DNA of 52,444 bases. It comes from Nymphaea colorata. Its lineage: Eukaryota > Streptophyta > Magnoliopsida > Nymphaeales > Nymphaeaceae. The stretch is from the NCBI RefSeq assembly GCF_008831285.2, contig NW_022204661.1, positions 1-52,444 on the forward strand. The letters are read 5' to 3'. Positions within the stretch are counted from its first letter, which is position 1; the number at the start of each line of letters is the position of its first letter. A model generated the notes under the pieces. The model saw nothing but the letters and a program-made list of their open reading frames with translations. It was not told where the DNA came from and searched no databases. Of this stretch, positions 11,676-22,361 are shown in pieces. The position numbers and the translations under genes are program-made.

Positions 11676-11914
11676 TCTTAAGAGATGCAAAGTTTTGGAC
11701 ATCCTTCCTATTATTTTTGAAAGCAGAAAAAGATTTATATAATAAGCATGAACACTATGCAATAAACAATAATCTCGACATGTACTCATCCATACAAGCT
11801 GGAACAGCTATCAGATTCACATATGCAATTATGCACATCAGCACATATGCCATGTGGAATAATAAAGGGTGGCTTCATATACATGCAGCAAGCACAATGA
11901 ACCTACTTGCTTCT

Positions 11915-12001
11915 TCATCTGGACTTCACCACAGCCAGCGCAGCTGCACCTTTTTCTTCAATAAGTTTCCTGATGTGCTCCCGAAGCAAATCAGCAGCAA
12001 C
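11915..12001 (-). CDS. Possible terminal exon, unrecognised (ends ...AALAVVKSR)
   Basis: On the minus strand an acceptor (CTCCTGTAGCAG) is followed by VAADLLREHIRKLIEEKG, then AAALAVVKSR and TGA. The 28 residues are compositionally protein-like and amphipathic, so this looks like the last exon of a gene. I cannot name it. Reduced copies of only the last few codons recur at 14699 and at position 1, joined to different upstream sequence. This copy is therefore probably nearest to the parental arrangement. No upstream exon is identified. Confidence 0.45.
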   Translation of the reverse strand, partial: VAADLLREHIRKLIEEKGAAALAVVKSR

Positions 12002-12012
12002 CTGCTACAGGA

Positions 12013-12206
12013 GGGGGAAAGAAAATGAATGAAGAATTTAAAATAGACCAGAAAGAAACAGGTCACTTTAATAAGAAAAAAAATCAACGAGATTAAGAAT
12101 GACACAGGTGGGGGAAAGAAAATGAATGAAGAATTTAAAATAGAACAGAAAGAAACAGGTTACTTTAATAAGAAAAAAAATCAACGAGATTAAGAATGGC
12201 AAGAAA
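12013..12206. repeat. 97-bp tandem duplication
   Basis: Two units start with 'gggggaaagaaaatgaatg' at 12013 and 12110 and differ at only a few positions. Both include 'actttaataagaaaaaaaat' and 'caacgagattaagaatg'. The duplication is purine-rich and non-coding. Confidence 0.9.
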
Positions 12207-13105
12207 CATAATTATTTATATCTACAAAGAAACTGGAGAAGAAATTAACCTTATCAAGAAGTTAACACTGGATCTCTGTTCTTCGCAATTCAATAAGCTG
12301 GTTCTCATTGGCATCAGTTGATCAGATGAGTTAAAAAATTACATGGACAGATTCAAAGTACATCACCCTGAGATAGAATATGAGGGGCATTTAGATAATT
12401 AGGACACTAGCCAAAATCTAGACGAGACATGCTAGATTAGAAATATTGGCATATTTTCCTTTTCCTTTAATTATTGAAAGCAAGAAAACTTCACCGGAGT
12501 TTGATGAGCTAAATTCAAGCATGCCTTGGGCAGAGCAAGCATATAAGTCACATGGCCAAGCCTCAACACTACTATGTATTCAGAGCATGCTACCTAAGAA
12601 CACAAAATTTGAACCTAGGCTGATCAATTTTAGATTCTCTGAGTATAATTTAACAGCATCCCGAATAAGAAATTCAACCTAGCAAAAGGAGACTTATGAG
12701 AGGAATGTCGATTACAAAATCAGTTTCTGAGTTGATACTTGATAGTTGATACATCACCGAAACCAGATACAAAGAGCATTACTAATACATTTGAATTTTA
12801 AATTTCGGAGAACACCGGAAGATAAGACAATATTAATAGGCGATACACATGCAGATATGAAAGCATTGGACACAAGATTTCCATGTTGCAAATGTGCCTT
12901 AAATTTAAAACCACAAGCAACAAATTAAAATTATTAACACCAGCAGTGAGGACCGTTTGGTGCATTAAGAAAGCACAAGTATCACCATAGAAAGCATTAC
13001 TAATTGGTTTTTACGTGAGGGGGAGTATATTTCCTCCTCCTCTTCTTTTTCTTCTTCCCCTTTATTCGCTTATTTTGGAGAGAGAAGAAACAAGAAGACG
13101 AAGAC
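12207..13105. other. Remainder of block D1 and AT-rich spacer
   Basis: Positions 12443-12842 repeat the sequence seen at 30-430, with shared words 'ttattgaaagcaa' and 'gctgatcaattttag'. The rest is AT-rich with no motif. I recognised no gene here. Confidence 0.5.
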
Positions 13106-13193
13106 TGTGCAACAACTGTTGGAATCACATCTCAAAGATCATGGGGTTTTGTCATCCACACCTCCTATTCTATGGCGTGACAACAATATTGGA
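13106..13193 (+). repeat. Arm 2 of an inverted repeat pair (partner 8425-8511)
   Basis: This is an inverted copy of the central part of the broken gene end at 8303-8542. It is embedded in unrelated pyrimidine-rich sequence. The original reading frame is not continued on either side, so only a fragment was copied. Confidence 0.8.
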
Positions 13194-13658
13194 TTGTAGC
13201 GAATCCACTTGCAACCTGCGTTATACCCTATGTTGTCCCTCCTCCTCTTTTTGCTTTGTTCTTTTAATCTTTTTTTTTTTCTTTGCTTTTCATTTTTTGT
13301 TGCTGACTCTCCCAGCAGTTTGCATCGGGGGCTTATTTGATTCAGTTGTTGCTTTTTGTTTTCTGTCTTGAAGTGTGGAAGGTTTTTGCTTTTATTTGGC
13401 ATCAAATACCTAATAATTAGTTTACTACATATGATGTGTTTACGTACAGACTCTTATGTAGCATCAAATAATTGATTTACAGCATTACCATACTTTTCAT
13501 TCAAATTAAATGAAAAAGAACGAGTGGGAAGTACAGTAAGATGAGCATTATTGGTCCCAAGCAGCAAAAAGACAATAGTTACAAGGCAAGCACATACATG
13601 TCCATTAAGTCCTATAATAACTGAACTCAGAAGTGGAAACCACACAAGTGAGTATTAT

Positions 13659-14936
13659 CCAATATATATCTGTTTTGGATAGAATATTTACCTGAAAAAG
13701 GTGCAATCCCAGGAGGGGATCGGCTGACTTCAGGATGGCTGGTCAATGATCAACTAATAAATGATAAGACCTCCTCAAGATGATCAATAACGCTCAACTC
13801 CCTGCAAAAAGCAATTTTTTAAGTTCATGAAGTAGAAAGCATGCAAAAAACCTGGTATCCTGAAACCTCTCCTCATTTGAAGTCTTGGAAAGAAGCATTG
13901 GAGAAGATAATTAGAGCAACGTGCATGACTGCACGTGTGGTTGTGTGTGAACTGGAAATATACTGATTCAAATATTTAATTTTTATTATCCACAAGATAT
14001 TCACAAGAAAAGTAACTAGAGTTCAATGACACTCACATGGAGGGGCTATCGATGAATATAGGAATTCGTTGGCGATGAAGGATAGCAAATGCAATGTTTT
14101 TTATCATGCCCATCCACCGCCACATATAGGCTGATTTTTTTTCCCTTTCTACACAAGAAAACAACTGCAACAGCAGTAACCTCAGGCTCTTACGTTTCTT
14201 CCTCTTTCTTTTTTGCCCTCAAAGCTTTACACATTGAAGTATGTAATTTTAATTTCATAAGCAGATCAATTATTTAACTTAATTTGTTGTTTGCTTTTGG
14301 CCTGTTTTTAGGTGTATCACTTAGCAAAGCCCAGCAACGGCGGTCGTTACAGTGAAAACGGGAGTGGGCCTTGGCTATCCAGCATAACACCACATTTGAA
14401 GCTCCATGGATGTCGTTTCTTGCACAAGCAGATTTTATAGGTGTGCACTGTAAAGGGTTTCGTCACTGCTCCTAGGAAGATCCAGGCTTCGATTTTCGTT
14501 AAAACTTGTTCCAGAAAGAAAGACGAGCCCTTTTAACAACAAATGTGAGCATATCCTTAAATATGACCAAAATATAACCAATAAATCAAAGGGCATTTGG
14601 CATTCAAAAAATGTGAACAATACATATGCCCCTAACTAAAAACAATCCATAGCTCTAGGTATTGTTATTGACGTCTGGATCACCATGCTTCTTCATCTGG
14701 ACTTCACCACAGCCAGGGCTGCACGACTTCGTATTAGAAATATTGGCATTTTCCCTTTTCCTTTAATTATTGAAAGCAATAAAACTTCACCGGAGTTTGA
14801 AGAGCTAAACTCAAGCATGCCTTCGGCAGAGCAAGCATACAAGTCACCTGGCCAAACCTGACATGCTACCAACAAACACAAAATTTGAAAATAAAGCCAA
14901 AAGAGTGAGAGATTCACCTAGGCTGATCTAAAACCT
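13659..14936. repeat. Repeat block D2
   Basis: Second copy of the D block. It is collinear with 10788-11513, then jumps at 14692 to the sequence matching 11911-11940, and then to the sequence matching 12443 onward. D2 therefore lacks two stretches of D1 (about 11514-11910 and 11945-12430) and has about 290 bases that D1 lacks (13961-14251). The right boundary is abrupt. At 14936 D-type sequence gives way to the decayed lipid-kinase exons. The minus-strand frame at 14693-14917 is a chance fusion across the internal deletion. Confidence 0.8.
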
Positions 14937-15807
14937 CAAGGTTTCCACTGTGAGGTTCCGCATGTGGGGTTATTTTCATGCATGTGGGGTTATTTTCATA
15001 CCGCCACCAAAGGATTTTGCATTCCCTATGCATAGGGCTGCTACTTTAGGAACTAATTCCCATTCACCAGCATCAATCTACAGTGCACAAAAATACAATT
15101 ATACAACGTAGTGTACATAAATAACTGAGACTACAGACTACGTGAGTATTATCAGACATGTTACCAACCCTTATCCTCAGATCACGGTTTTTGTGCCCAA
15201 TGAAACCTCTCATAGCACCAAAAACATAACATAGATTGCCAAATTTTTTTTACATGGAAGCATAATAGCCGGCCTTTGCACTTCTGTGTGCTTTCGCAAA
15301 AAAAATCATGAAGCCATCATTAGAAATTGTGCAAGTTCCAGCAAACTCAATCAATGAAACGTACAAGTGAACATCTGCAACATTCAAGAAGTAATGATGT
15401 TTGGAACTTAGTTGACTAGTCACACCAACATCTGTGTATTTCTTCAGTCCTGCAAGCATTTCAATGTTCAGTTCATTGCATTAAAATCACAAAGAACTAG
15501 ACAGCAAAACTGATTGTTAAGAACTTAAGAAATCAAATGCAACTCAAGCATAATATAAATGGCAAGTAAATTGGAGGTTTGAGGTTTGCTTTAAGCCTAA
15601 AATCTCTAGCACTTAACAGTTAAGAATGAAAGAAGGAACCTTTAGCAATGCAATCAATAGCTTGATTAGGGTCGTTCTTCCTGACAAAATTAAACAGACA
15701 TTATGAGGGCATATAACCTAACATATAAGTTCTAACTATATCAGAAAATGGCAAACTGACCAACCAAAAGTTCTTGCAAAATCAGATCCAGTTCCTAGTG
15801 GAATCAA
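14937..15807 (-). pseudogene. Sphingoid-base / diacylglycerol-kinase family pseudogene (five exons)
   Basis: In transcription order there are five exon remnants with mostly canonical splice sites. The first is 15807-15761 (LIPLGTGSDFARTFGW), the second 15680-15640 (KNDPNQAIDCIAKG) and the third 15449-15365 (LKKYTDVG ... HHYFLNVADVHL). The fourth is 15283-15165 (SAKAGYYAS ... [10 protein letters not shown] ... DLRIRV) and the fifth 15077-14937 ([19 protein letters not shown] then [12 protein letters not shown]). The order and words match the plant LCKB2-type kinase, which phosphorylates sphingoid bases or diacylglycerol. The GTGSDFAR loop is the family's nucleotide-binding-like signature. Lesions: TAA at 15252-15250 where the family has Tyr after ...YYAS; a 20-bp tandem duplication at 14960-14999 that shifts the frame; and an exon-4/exon-5 junction that runs into TGA. 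The 5' exons, including the GGDGT motif, are absent, and the 3' end is cut at block D2. Confidence 0.85.
14960..14999. repeat. 20-bp tandem duplication inside the kinase pseudogene
   Basis: The unit 'gcatgtggggttattttcat' occurs twice, end to end, within the last kinase exon. Twenty is not a multiple of three, so it destroys the frame. Reading with only one copy gives ...[16 protein letters not shown], as the family expects. Confidence 0.95.
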
Positions 15808-16130
15808 CTGAAAATAAAGTAGTTCCCATCATTAGTATGATCATGTTTCTTATCCCTTATAGAACTATAAACATAACTCAGAGGCACATAACCCATATTG
15901 AATGCATATTACAAGAAATTCAGCAGCTGTCCACCTTTGATTGACCAACCAAAAGAAAAGAGGAGGAAAGATCACAAATGGCAAGACCCCCACAAAAAAA
16001 AAGAGCTAAACGATTGAAAGAAGGATGAAACTGTGGCAACAAATAAGTCACATTCCTTTTGCCCATTCTGATGCAATCTCATTCCTATTGAAACCACCCA
16101 TTAGGCTGTTGGTGAAGATAGCTTTTCCGC
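15808..16130. other. No gene seen
   Basis: This lies between the first recognisable kinase exon and the tandem array. I looked for the upstream kinase exon (GGDGTLHEVVNG-like) on the minus strand and did not find it. Confidence 0.5.
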
Positions 16131-17390
16131 ACAAAGAGTAGGCTCTTCTGCAGATTGTTTGAGTTCGACGGTATCTAAAAATCAACCTTTGGATTCCAAC
16201 TAGGAGCTGTGAGGTTGGGGCACGTTAAGTGATCAAAATATGCTAGATACAAACAAAATCTGATTTAAAGAACAAACAAAAGGCAACCATCATAAACAGG
16301 CGAAATTTTAGCTTTACCGGCGGCTCTTTTGCAGATTATTTGGGTTCGACCGATATCTAAAATCAACCTTCGGATCCCAACGAGCTAGGAGCTATGAAGT
16401 TGGGATGCGTGATCAAAATATGGTACAAACATATGATACAAACAAAATCTCAGAACAAACAAATCATAAACAGGCGAAATTTTAGCTTTATCGGCATAAA
16501 GATGAGGCTCTTCTGCAGATTATTTGGGTTCGACCGGTATCTAAAATCAACCTTCGGATCCCAACGAGCTAGGAGCTATGAGGTTGGGATACATCAAAAT
16601 ATGGTACAAACATATGATACAAACAAAATCTCATTTAAAGAACAAACAAAGGGCAGGTGAAATTTTAGCTTTATCCACACAAAGAGGAGGCTCTTCTGCA
16701 GATTATTTGGGTTTGACCAGTATCTAAAATCAACCTTCGGATCCCAACGGGCTAGGAGCTATGAGGTTGGGACGCCTTTAAGTGATCAAAATATGGTACA
16801 ACATATGATACAAACAAAATCTGATTTAAGGAACAAACAAAAGGCAACCATCCTAATTTTAGCTTTATCGGCACAAAGAGTAGGCTCTTCTGCAGCCGGA
16901 TCCCAACGGGCTAGGAGCCATGAGGTTGGGAGTTGGGACGCCTTAAGTGATCAAAATATGGTACAAACATATGATACAAACAAAATTTGATTTAAGGAAC
17001 GAACAAAAAGCAACCATCGTAAAGAGGCGAAATTTTAGCTTTATCGGCAGAAAGAGTAGGCTCTTCTGCAGATTATTTGGGTTCGGTATCTAAAATCAAC
17101 CTTCGGATCCCAACAAGCTAAGCTAGGAGCTATGAGGTTGGGAAGCCTTTAAGTGATCAAAATATGGTACAAACATATGATACAAACAAAATCTGATTTA
17201 AAGAACAAACAAAAGGCAACCATCATCAAGAGGCGAAATTTTAGCTTTATCGGTAGAAAGAGTAGGCTCTTCTGCATTTGGGTTCGACCGGTATCTAAAA
17301 TCAACTTGGGGCGCGTTAAGTGATCAAAATATGGTACAAACATATGATACAAACAAAATCTGATTTAAAGAAAGGCAACCAAAGGACAAT
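16130..17390. repeat. Tandem array of about seven ~183-bp units
   Basis: The marker 'ggctcttctgcag' (or a close variant) recurs near 16140, 16321, 16505, 16688, 16882, 17059 and 17264, so spacing is about 177-205 bp. Each unit carries 'gattatttgggttcgacc', 'atctaaaatcaacctt', 'agctaggagctatgaggttg', 'gatcaaaatatggtac', 'atatgatacaaacaaaatct' and 'gcgaaattttagctttatc'. Units differ by small deletions and duplications, for example loss of the 'gattatttggg' part in unit 5. The array lies where the kinase's upstream exons would be. No conserved coding frame runs through it. Confidence 0.9.
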
Positions 17391-17592
17391 AACCTGTAAG
17401 CAAATAGGCAAGAAGGGAAAATGTTCAACTCAACTTGAGAATGCTTATGATGATTGAACTATTGCTGCTAAAAACTGAAGGCATCAAATGCACAAGATCA
17501 ACTACCAGCTAGCATCAAATGCTTGTGATGTTTGTTATACTTGCGTTGTTTCCAATTGAAATTTTTCCTGGAACATAGAAAATGAAACTTAC
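17391..17592. other. Spacer, no gene seen
   Basis: A short piece at about 17384-17425 ('cctgtaagcaaat...gaagggaaaatg') recurs near 30663-30700 in block C1. Otherwise unremarkable. Confidence 0.5.
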
Positions 17593-17745
17593 CTGAAACC
17601 TTCAATACAGCAAGGAAAGGATCTCGCACAGTGGCTTGGATTATGGTTGGACGGATAATCACCAGTCACAGGTCTTTCATGAACTCTCCGATCAGCATTT
17701 CTCCCATGCGTTTCGTATGAATTAGGCCACCCAAAAGATCTTTCC
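17593..17745 (-). pseudogene. Fatty acyl-CoA reductase (FAR) pseudogene exon
   Basis: The minus strand has a strong acceptor (TTGTCTTCATTCAG), 153 bp, then a strong donor (CAG|GTAAGTTT). The first frame reads ERSFGWPNSY. After a frameshift at about 17710 another frame reads TKRMGEMLIGEFMKDL, a TGA, then LVIIRPTIIQATVRDPF. This order matches the plant alcohol-forming fatty acyl-CoA reductases (GWPNTYVFTKAMGEM ... LPLVIIRPT), which reduce acyl-CoA to fatty alcohol for wax and suberin. In the family the TGA position is a Pro codon, and the frameshift removes a few residues after the Tyr-x-x-x-Lys region's start. No other FAR exon was found on either side, so this is an isolated dead fragment. 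Confidence 0.75.
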
Positions 17746-18444
17746 CTGAATGAAGACAAAATGAGGGTGTCAGTTCCCAGAGACGTTCTCTAAGGATCAG
17801 CGTCGGCTCTATATAATTTCGACCATTGAAACAATCAAAAGATTACACCTAAACAATGAAAGCCCACAAAGAAGCATATCAAAAGCACGTAGGCCTGGTT
17901 ACATGGGATATGGCATGGCAAGTACAAAAACTTGGCATCACAAAACATTCCAGTCAAGCCTTTGTTGTCTCAGGCCTTCTTCAAAACAAAAAGTTGGGCA
18001 GAAAGTAAACAGCTAGTGGTGCATGCTATTAAAACAAACCGAGACATCATGCTGAAAGTGCTTCTTACAGATTATGTCATGCAGAAGAAAGAAGACTCCA
18101 TGCCGATGCATGCAGGGGGGGACCTGCTCCAAAGAAGCATGTGAGGATACAGTAGCTCAAAGACAACATGCTTACGGTCCTCTTGCTACCACTTTCAAGT
18201 TTCAGGAACCTCCTCATCCACACACTTTAGTGCACCATGCTGAACTTTTTGAACTGCAGAGCTGCATTAAACCATGCGTACATGTAATGGTCTTTTGAAT
18301 TTATCAAATTTTGACGTATCCTGCAGTAAAACCACATACTTTAAGCCTGCAAATTTGAAATACCAATGACAACCACAACTACAAAATAATCATTGATTGA
18401 AGTGTACTTGAAATCTAAACCAAATAGAACAAAGTTAAGGTATC

Positions 18445-18449
18445 ATATG
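18445..18449. other. Empty (pre-insertion) site of the copia element
   Basis: Segment A reads ...tatcATATGgtacacgg.... In segment B the same ATATG occurs on both sides of the element at 41800-41804 and 47052-47056. Segment A is therefore the un-inserted state of this locus. Confidence 0.97.
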
Positions 18450-18454
18450 GTACA

Positions 18455-18551
18455 CGGAGAATATCAGTAATGAGAGTTCCACGTTCAGGACTAAGTTCAA
18501 TAAGGTTCACTTTCTCTGGTTGGTTGGCCCATCTGTTCCCAAAGGCATACA
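18455..18551 (-). CDS. Possible exon fragment, unrecognised (copy in B is cut by the copia element)
   Basis: A minus-strand frame reads VYAFGNRWANQPEKVNLIEL, then SPERGTLITDILRVPYD. It begins at a plausible acceptor (CATATGGAG). The composition is strongly protein-like, but I cannot name the family. In segment B the retrotransposon inserted at its very end (ATATG). The longer frame at 18507-18701 (ending ...GTDGPTNQRK) overlaps it in another phase and is less convincing. Confidence 0.3.
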
Positions 18552-20204
18552 CTCCATATGCCAATCATCTACATCAGGAGTACCACTAATAAGTTCTAAC
18601 ATGCCAAAACCAGGGCAGCAATCCATCAAGTCTCTTAGTAGGACAATACAATAATCACATATACAATTTCTAACATTTGCAATCACTATATCACATTCCA
18701 TGTTTTAATTACAAAAAATGGGAAAAAAAATTGGAGGCAACAATATCACTAATGATTCCCATTTCACCCAAAACAACCAAGACAAAACCTTTCCCTTTAT
18801 CAAACAAACCACACACACACTCTCTCTTTCTCTATTCCAATTGTTTTGGATCTAACCTGACCCGTTCACGTTCCAAGGTGTCAAAGTGTTAGTCTTGTAT
18901 ACATCCAACTAAAAACCTGGCCCCTTTCTCCTCAATGAAGTTTGAAACCTACGAACGTCACACATTATTATAAAACAGCAACACACAGGAACACCACTAG
19001 CATTACATTTACAAGTCAGACAAAACTTGAGAAATAATTTAAAAAGAAAAGAAAAAAATTAATTTGCAGTTCTTTCATCTTTGCATCCCTAACCTTTTTC
19101 TTAACTATCATTAAACCAAAAGAATGAAATACATAATAAAATAACAAAAGAATGAAAAAGAAACATATTACCCACACACACACCTTTGCAACTATAACTC
19201 ATGGTTGACATGCTGACCACTTAGATGGGATGCTGCTGTCATAGGTATTCAATCAAGCAACCTACAAACTTAAGCAATGTAGATATGTAGTTCAAAGACT
19301 ACATCAAGAATGTGACGCAACCAGTAGTCCCATGAACTTCATCAAGTTTTATTTATCAAAAGAATTGAGCAAAGACAGAAAAAGTAAAAAACCAAGCAAC
19401 TATGTCAACAAAGCTCCTAAACAACCCATGCCAAAATGAAAGTGAAAATTAACATGACAAGCACTATGCTGGACAACCACTAAAGCAAAAAACAAAATAA
19501 AATGATTGAACTACTATAAATCAAACCAACAACTGCCCAACTCAACAAAACTAAAATAATCTAACTAAGAAAGAATATGGTCCTACTGAAAACAAATGAA
19601 ATCAATAACCTTGACCTATACTGGACAACTACAATACCTAAGGCATCTACTCAACTAACATGACACAAGAAGAAACTGAGTACTAACCTGGTCTAAAGAC
19701 ATGAAGGACTCTGCAGAAGCAAAGGCACGGCTGGATAGTTGATGAGGAAGAAGAATACCTTCACCCTTGGCTGCTCATTTTTGTTACTGAAAAAAGCAAC
19801 GCCAGCCAAGTGGAAGAAGGATGAAGAAAAGCGGGCTAGATGAGAAAAAGATTGATAGACGGGTTAGGCAAGAGATATGAGGCTTTCCACCCCCGCCCCC
19901 CCCCCCCCCTTTTACCTTGGATAATAAAAGAACACTATATTTTGCAAAACTACCTATTGCAAAAAGGCCAATGTAAAGATTGGATGAAGCCATGGACAAA
20001 ACCCATAACACTTTGACGAATAGAACTTTTCAAAAATGTTACAATTCAAAATCGACCAGTTCTTTTGAAAGGAGATAGGAAGTCTTTTATGAAAGTCTCA
20101 ACCCTAAGTCTAGGTTATGCTGTTGAAAACCAGGTTGAAGACACTCAGTTAAGAGGGAATAATGGGTCAGCTTCCAAACGATTTGCCTCTCCCAAGACAG
20201 AGGA
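18552..20204. other. Part of segment A without a confident gene
   Basis: AT-rich DNA with a short (AC)n tract near 18810 and a pure poly-C run (14 C) near 19896-19909. The stretch 19270-19712 recurs, diverged, at 27345-27716 in block C1. I recognised no exon. Confidence 0.5.
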
Positions 20205-21540
20205 AAAGATGGACGATTTGTCACACTTAGCATAATTGGCATATGTTTGAGGAATTTCATCCATTCCAAGAACGGCCTAGTGGCTGGTAATGAAATGACA
20301 AACACCTTTTAAGACCAAGGGGATTGGTTAGTTCCTCATATGCCTAGAAAGCCTCGAAACATAACAAGAGATGTCAAGTTTTTACTTTTGAAATAGTTTA
20401 AAATGATCAATTTAACTCATAAGCTTGAGTGCTTGTTTTGTGCAAATAACATGCCCTTTGTTTATCCATAGTACCGTACAAGCATCAGGGTTCATTTCAC
20501 ATCCATGCCGTCGAATCTCTAGAAGGGACATCATTCAATTTCCAAAATATGAACATAAAGGAATCACCCTCAACGTCTTAGGTAATCAAAAAGAGGAAAG
20601 GATATTGACCCCATAATTACACATCCACAAAAGATTGTCACATTCAATTCCTGTGAGTTCAGCCTTCATGCTTTTCATTTCTTGGCAGGCACCTTTTGCT
20701 TTCTTTTTTATTTTTTTCACCTTTTTCCCTTTTGATTTTCCTTTCTTGCTTTTGATTTTTCTTTTCAGGCCGACCTTCACCTTTGAGGGAATACCTCACC
20801 ACCCCAAAGGCTACTACGAAGCTCCACCGCTTTGGTGGATATGTGTAGCTTTATCACGTGTCCCACCCGCTTCAACTTACGGGTGTTCGACGAGCTAAAG
20901 GTTCATAAGTCATCATCTTTGCGGAATAGACATAAATCACCTATATGCCTACCCGGTACTCTTGATTACTGACCCAGAGGAACGACTACACAAGCCCCGA
21001 GCCCATCTCTCAACTCTCATTTTGCTACCTGCCAAGATCTTATAGAGCATTGTGGTTTCTCTCTTGGGATATTTTCCTCTGAAATCCTTGTAGATGCTTA
21101 ATCACCAAAGTCAATAGCATTTCCTAGTCTTGACTTCCTTAGCTTCATAGGATTTTTCTTTATCGCACATATTCAGGATTTTTCATTTTTCCTCTTCCAT
21201 TGATTGGTAACAAAGACTTGAAATTTTCTCCTTCCACTCGGGAAGGTACTAAAGATAAACCAAAGACTTAATATTGTGTGAGAAGACAACTTTAAAAGGC
21301 TTTTAAGGAAAAATAAAAATTTTCCATTTTACAAAAGTTTTTGACATCAAATGTTATGTCACCAGGAAGGAAGAAGGAACTCTATTGAATGTTAAACAAG
21401 ATGGGTTGGATTGTAGAAGAACGAACTCCATAAAAGTAAAGCCCTTTACACAAAAGGTTGATCTAAGGGTGACCAATTTCCATAATATTGGGTCATCAAC
21501 TGAGTGAAATTTTGCAAAATGGTTTGAGTTAAGTTCTTAT
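20205..21540. repeat. Dispersed repeat family R, copy in segment A
   Basis: Collinear with 2890-4600 and nearly identical to about 48815-50150. It contains the minus-strand lysine-rich frame ending CQEMKSMKAEL near 20660, here broken by a 1-base loss. No terminal structure was found. Confidence 0.7.
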
Positions 21541-22361
21541 GTTTTCTCGAAGGAAGCCCAGGATAAACCAATCATACACAGCCGAATTTATAAAATCATT
21601 GGGTATATGATAAAGGCAACTACGGGTTTGGACTTTGTTAGATTCAGAATGCAAGGCTATCCACCAAAGTTTTGACTAGTTTTGTGTTCCGGTTATACAA
21701 GGACTTTGTGAAATTATGATTTTGAAAAAGGATAACAACACAAGGGAAAAGTTCTCCTCAAAGTCTCTTCATAAAAATAGAGCCTTGTGGCAGACAGAAT
21801 TCCCCAAATTCTCATGTTGTAAGGTTTCCTTGCATAGGGTTTGATCATTGATTACCAAGAAAAAATGTCTAGACCAACAACTCACTCTTCTAGCCAACTA
21901 ATAGGGTACTTTCAAGACTGAGTTGGATTGGATTGAATGGTTTGAAATGCTTTTAATCAAAACTCGTGTTCATGATCAAACAGAACAAAAGACTCCCCAA
22001 GATTTCTCTGCATGTGCATATACCTAGAAAGGTCCTAAGAATATGACTCAAATTATGGTTTTCCTATCTAAAAATACAATCAAAGGGTATGATAAACCAT
22101 AGACCACACCCCTAGCTAGATAGCACAAACAGAACTTGCTAAGACACAACCCTCTTAGCAATAACACCAAAAAACAAAATGCATAAATCAAAGCAAAACC
22201 ACCATTTGCAGGTCCTAAAATCAGAAAGTCTAGAACCTGCTATGGACCACTACTTAATGAATTCCAGCTATATCTTCAAAAATAACAAAGCAAAACAAAT
22301 TGATAGAGCAAACGGGTAACCTCATTGAGCATGTATACACAAAGAGAAAGAGAGAGATGAC
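21541..22361. other. Part of segment A, no gene seen
   Basis: AT-rich sequence, probably intron-like or decayed. It lies where the last exons of the hydroxy-acid oxidase would be expected, and I did not find them. Confidence 0.4.

Noticed and set aside
14693-14917. 74-residue minus-strand frame ending AALAVVKSR
   Set aside because: It crosses the D2 deletion junction. The same tail has a different upstream exon at 11915-12001, so the fusion frame is chance.
16160-17300. 'gggttcgacc' resembling a tRNA T-loop (B box)
   Set aside because: No matching acceptor stem, A box or anticodon arm at the right spacing. The word is part of the tandem unit.
16130-17390. CRISPR-like repeat array
   Set aside because: Units are ~183 bp, adjacent and fully homologous, with no short repeat/unique spacer structure. 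The window is plant DNA.
20425-20898. Short plus-strand frames in repeat R (copied at 49035-49508)
   Set aside because: Identical only because the segments are duplicates. They are not conserved in the older copy at 2890-4600.
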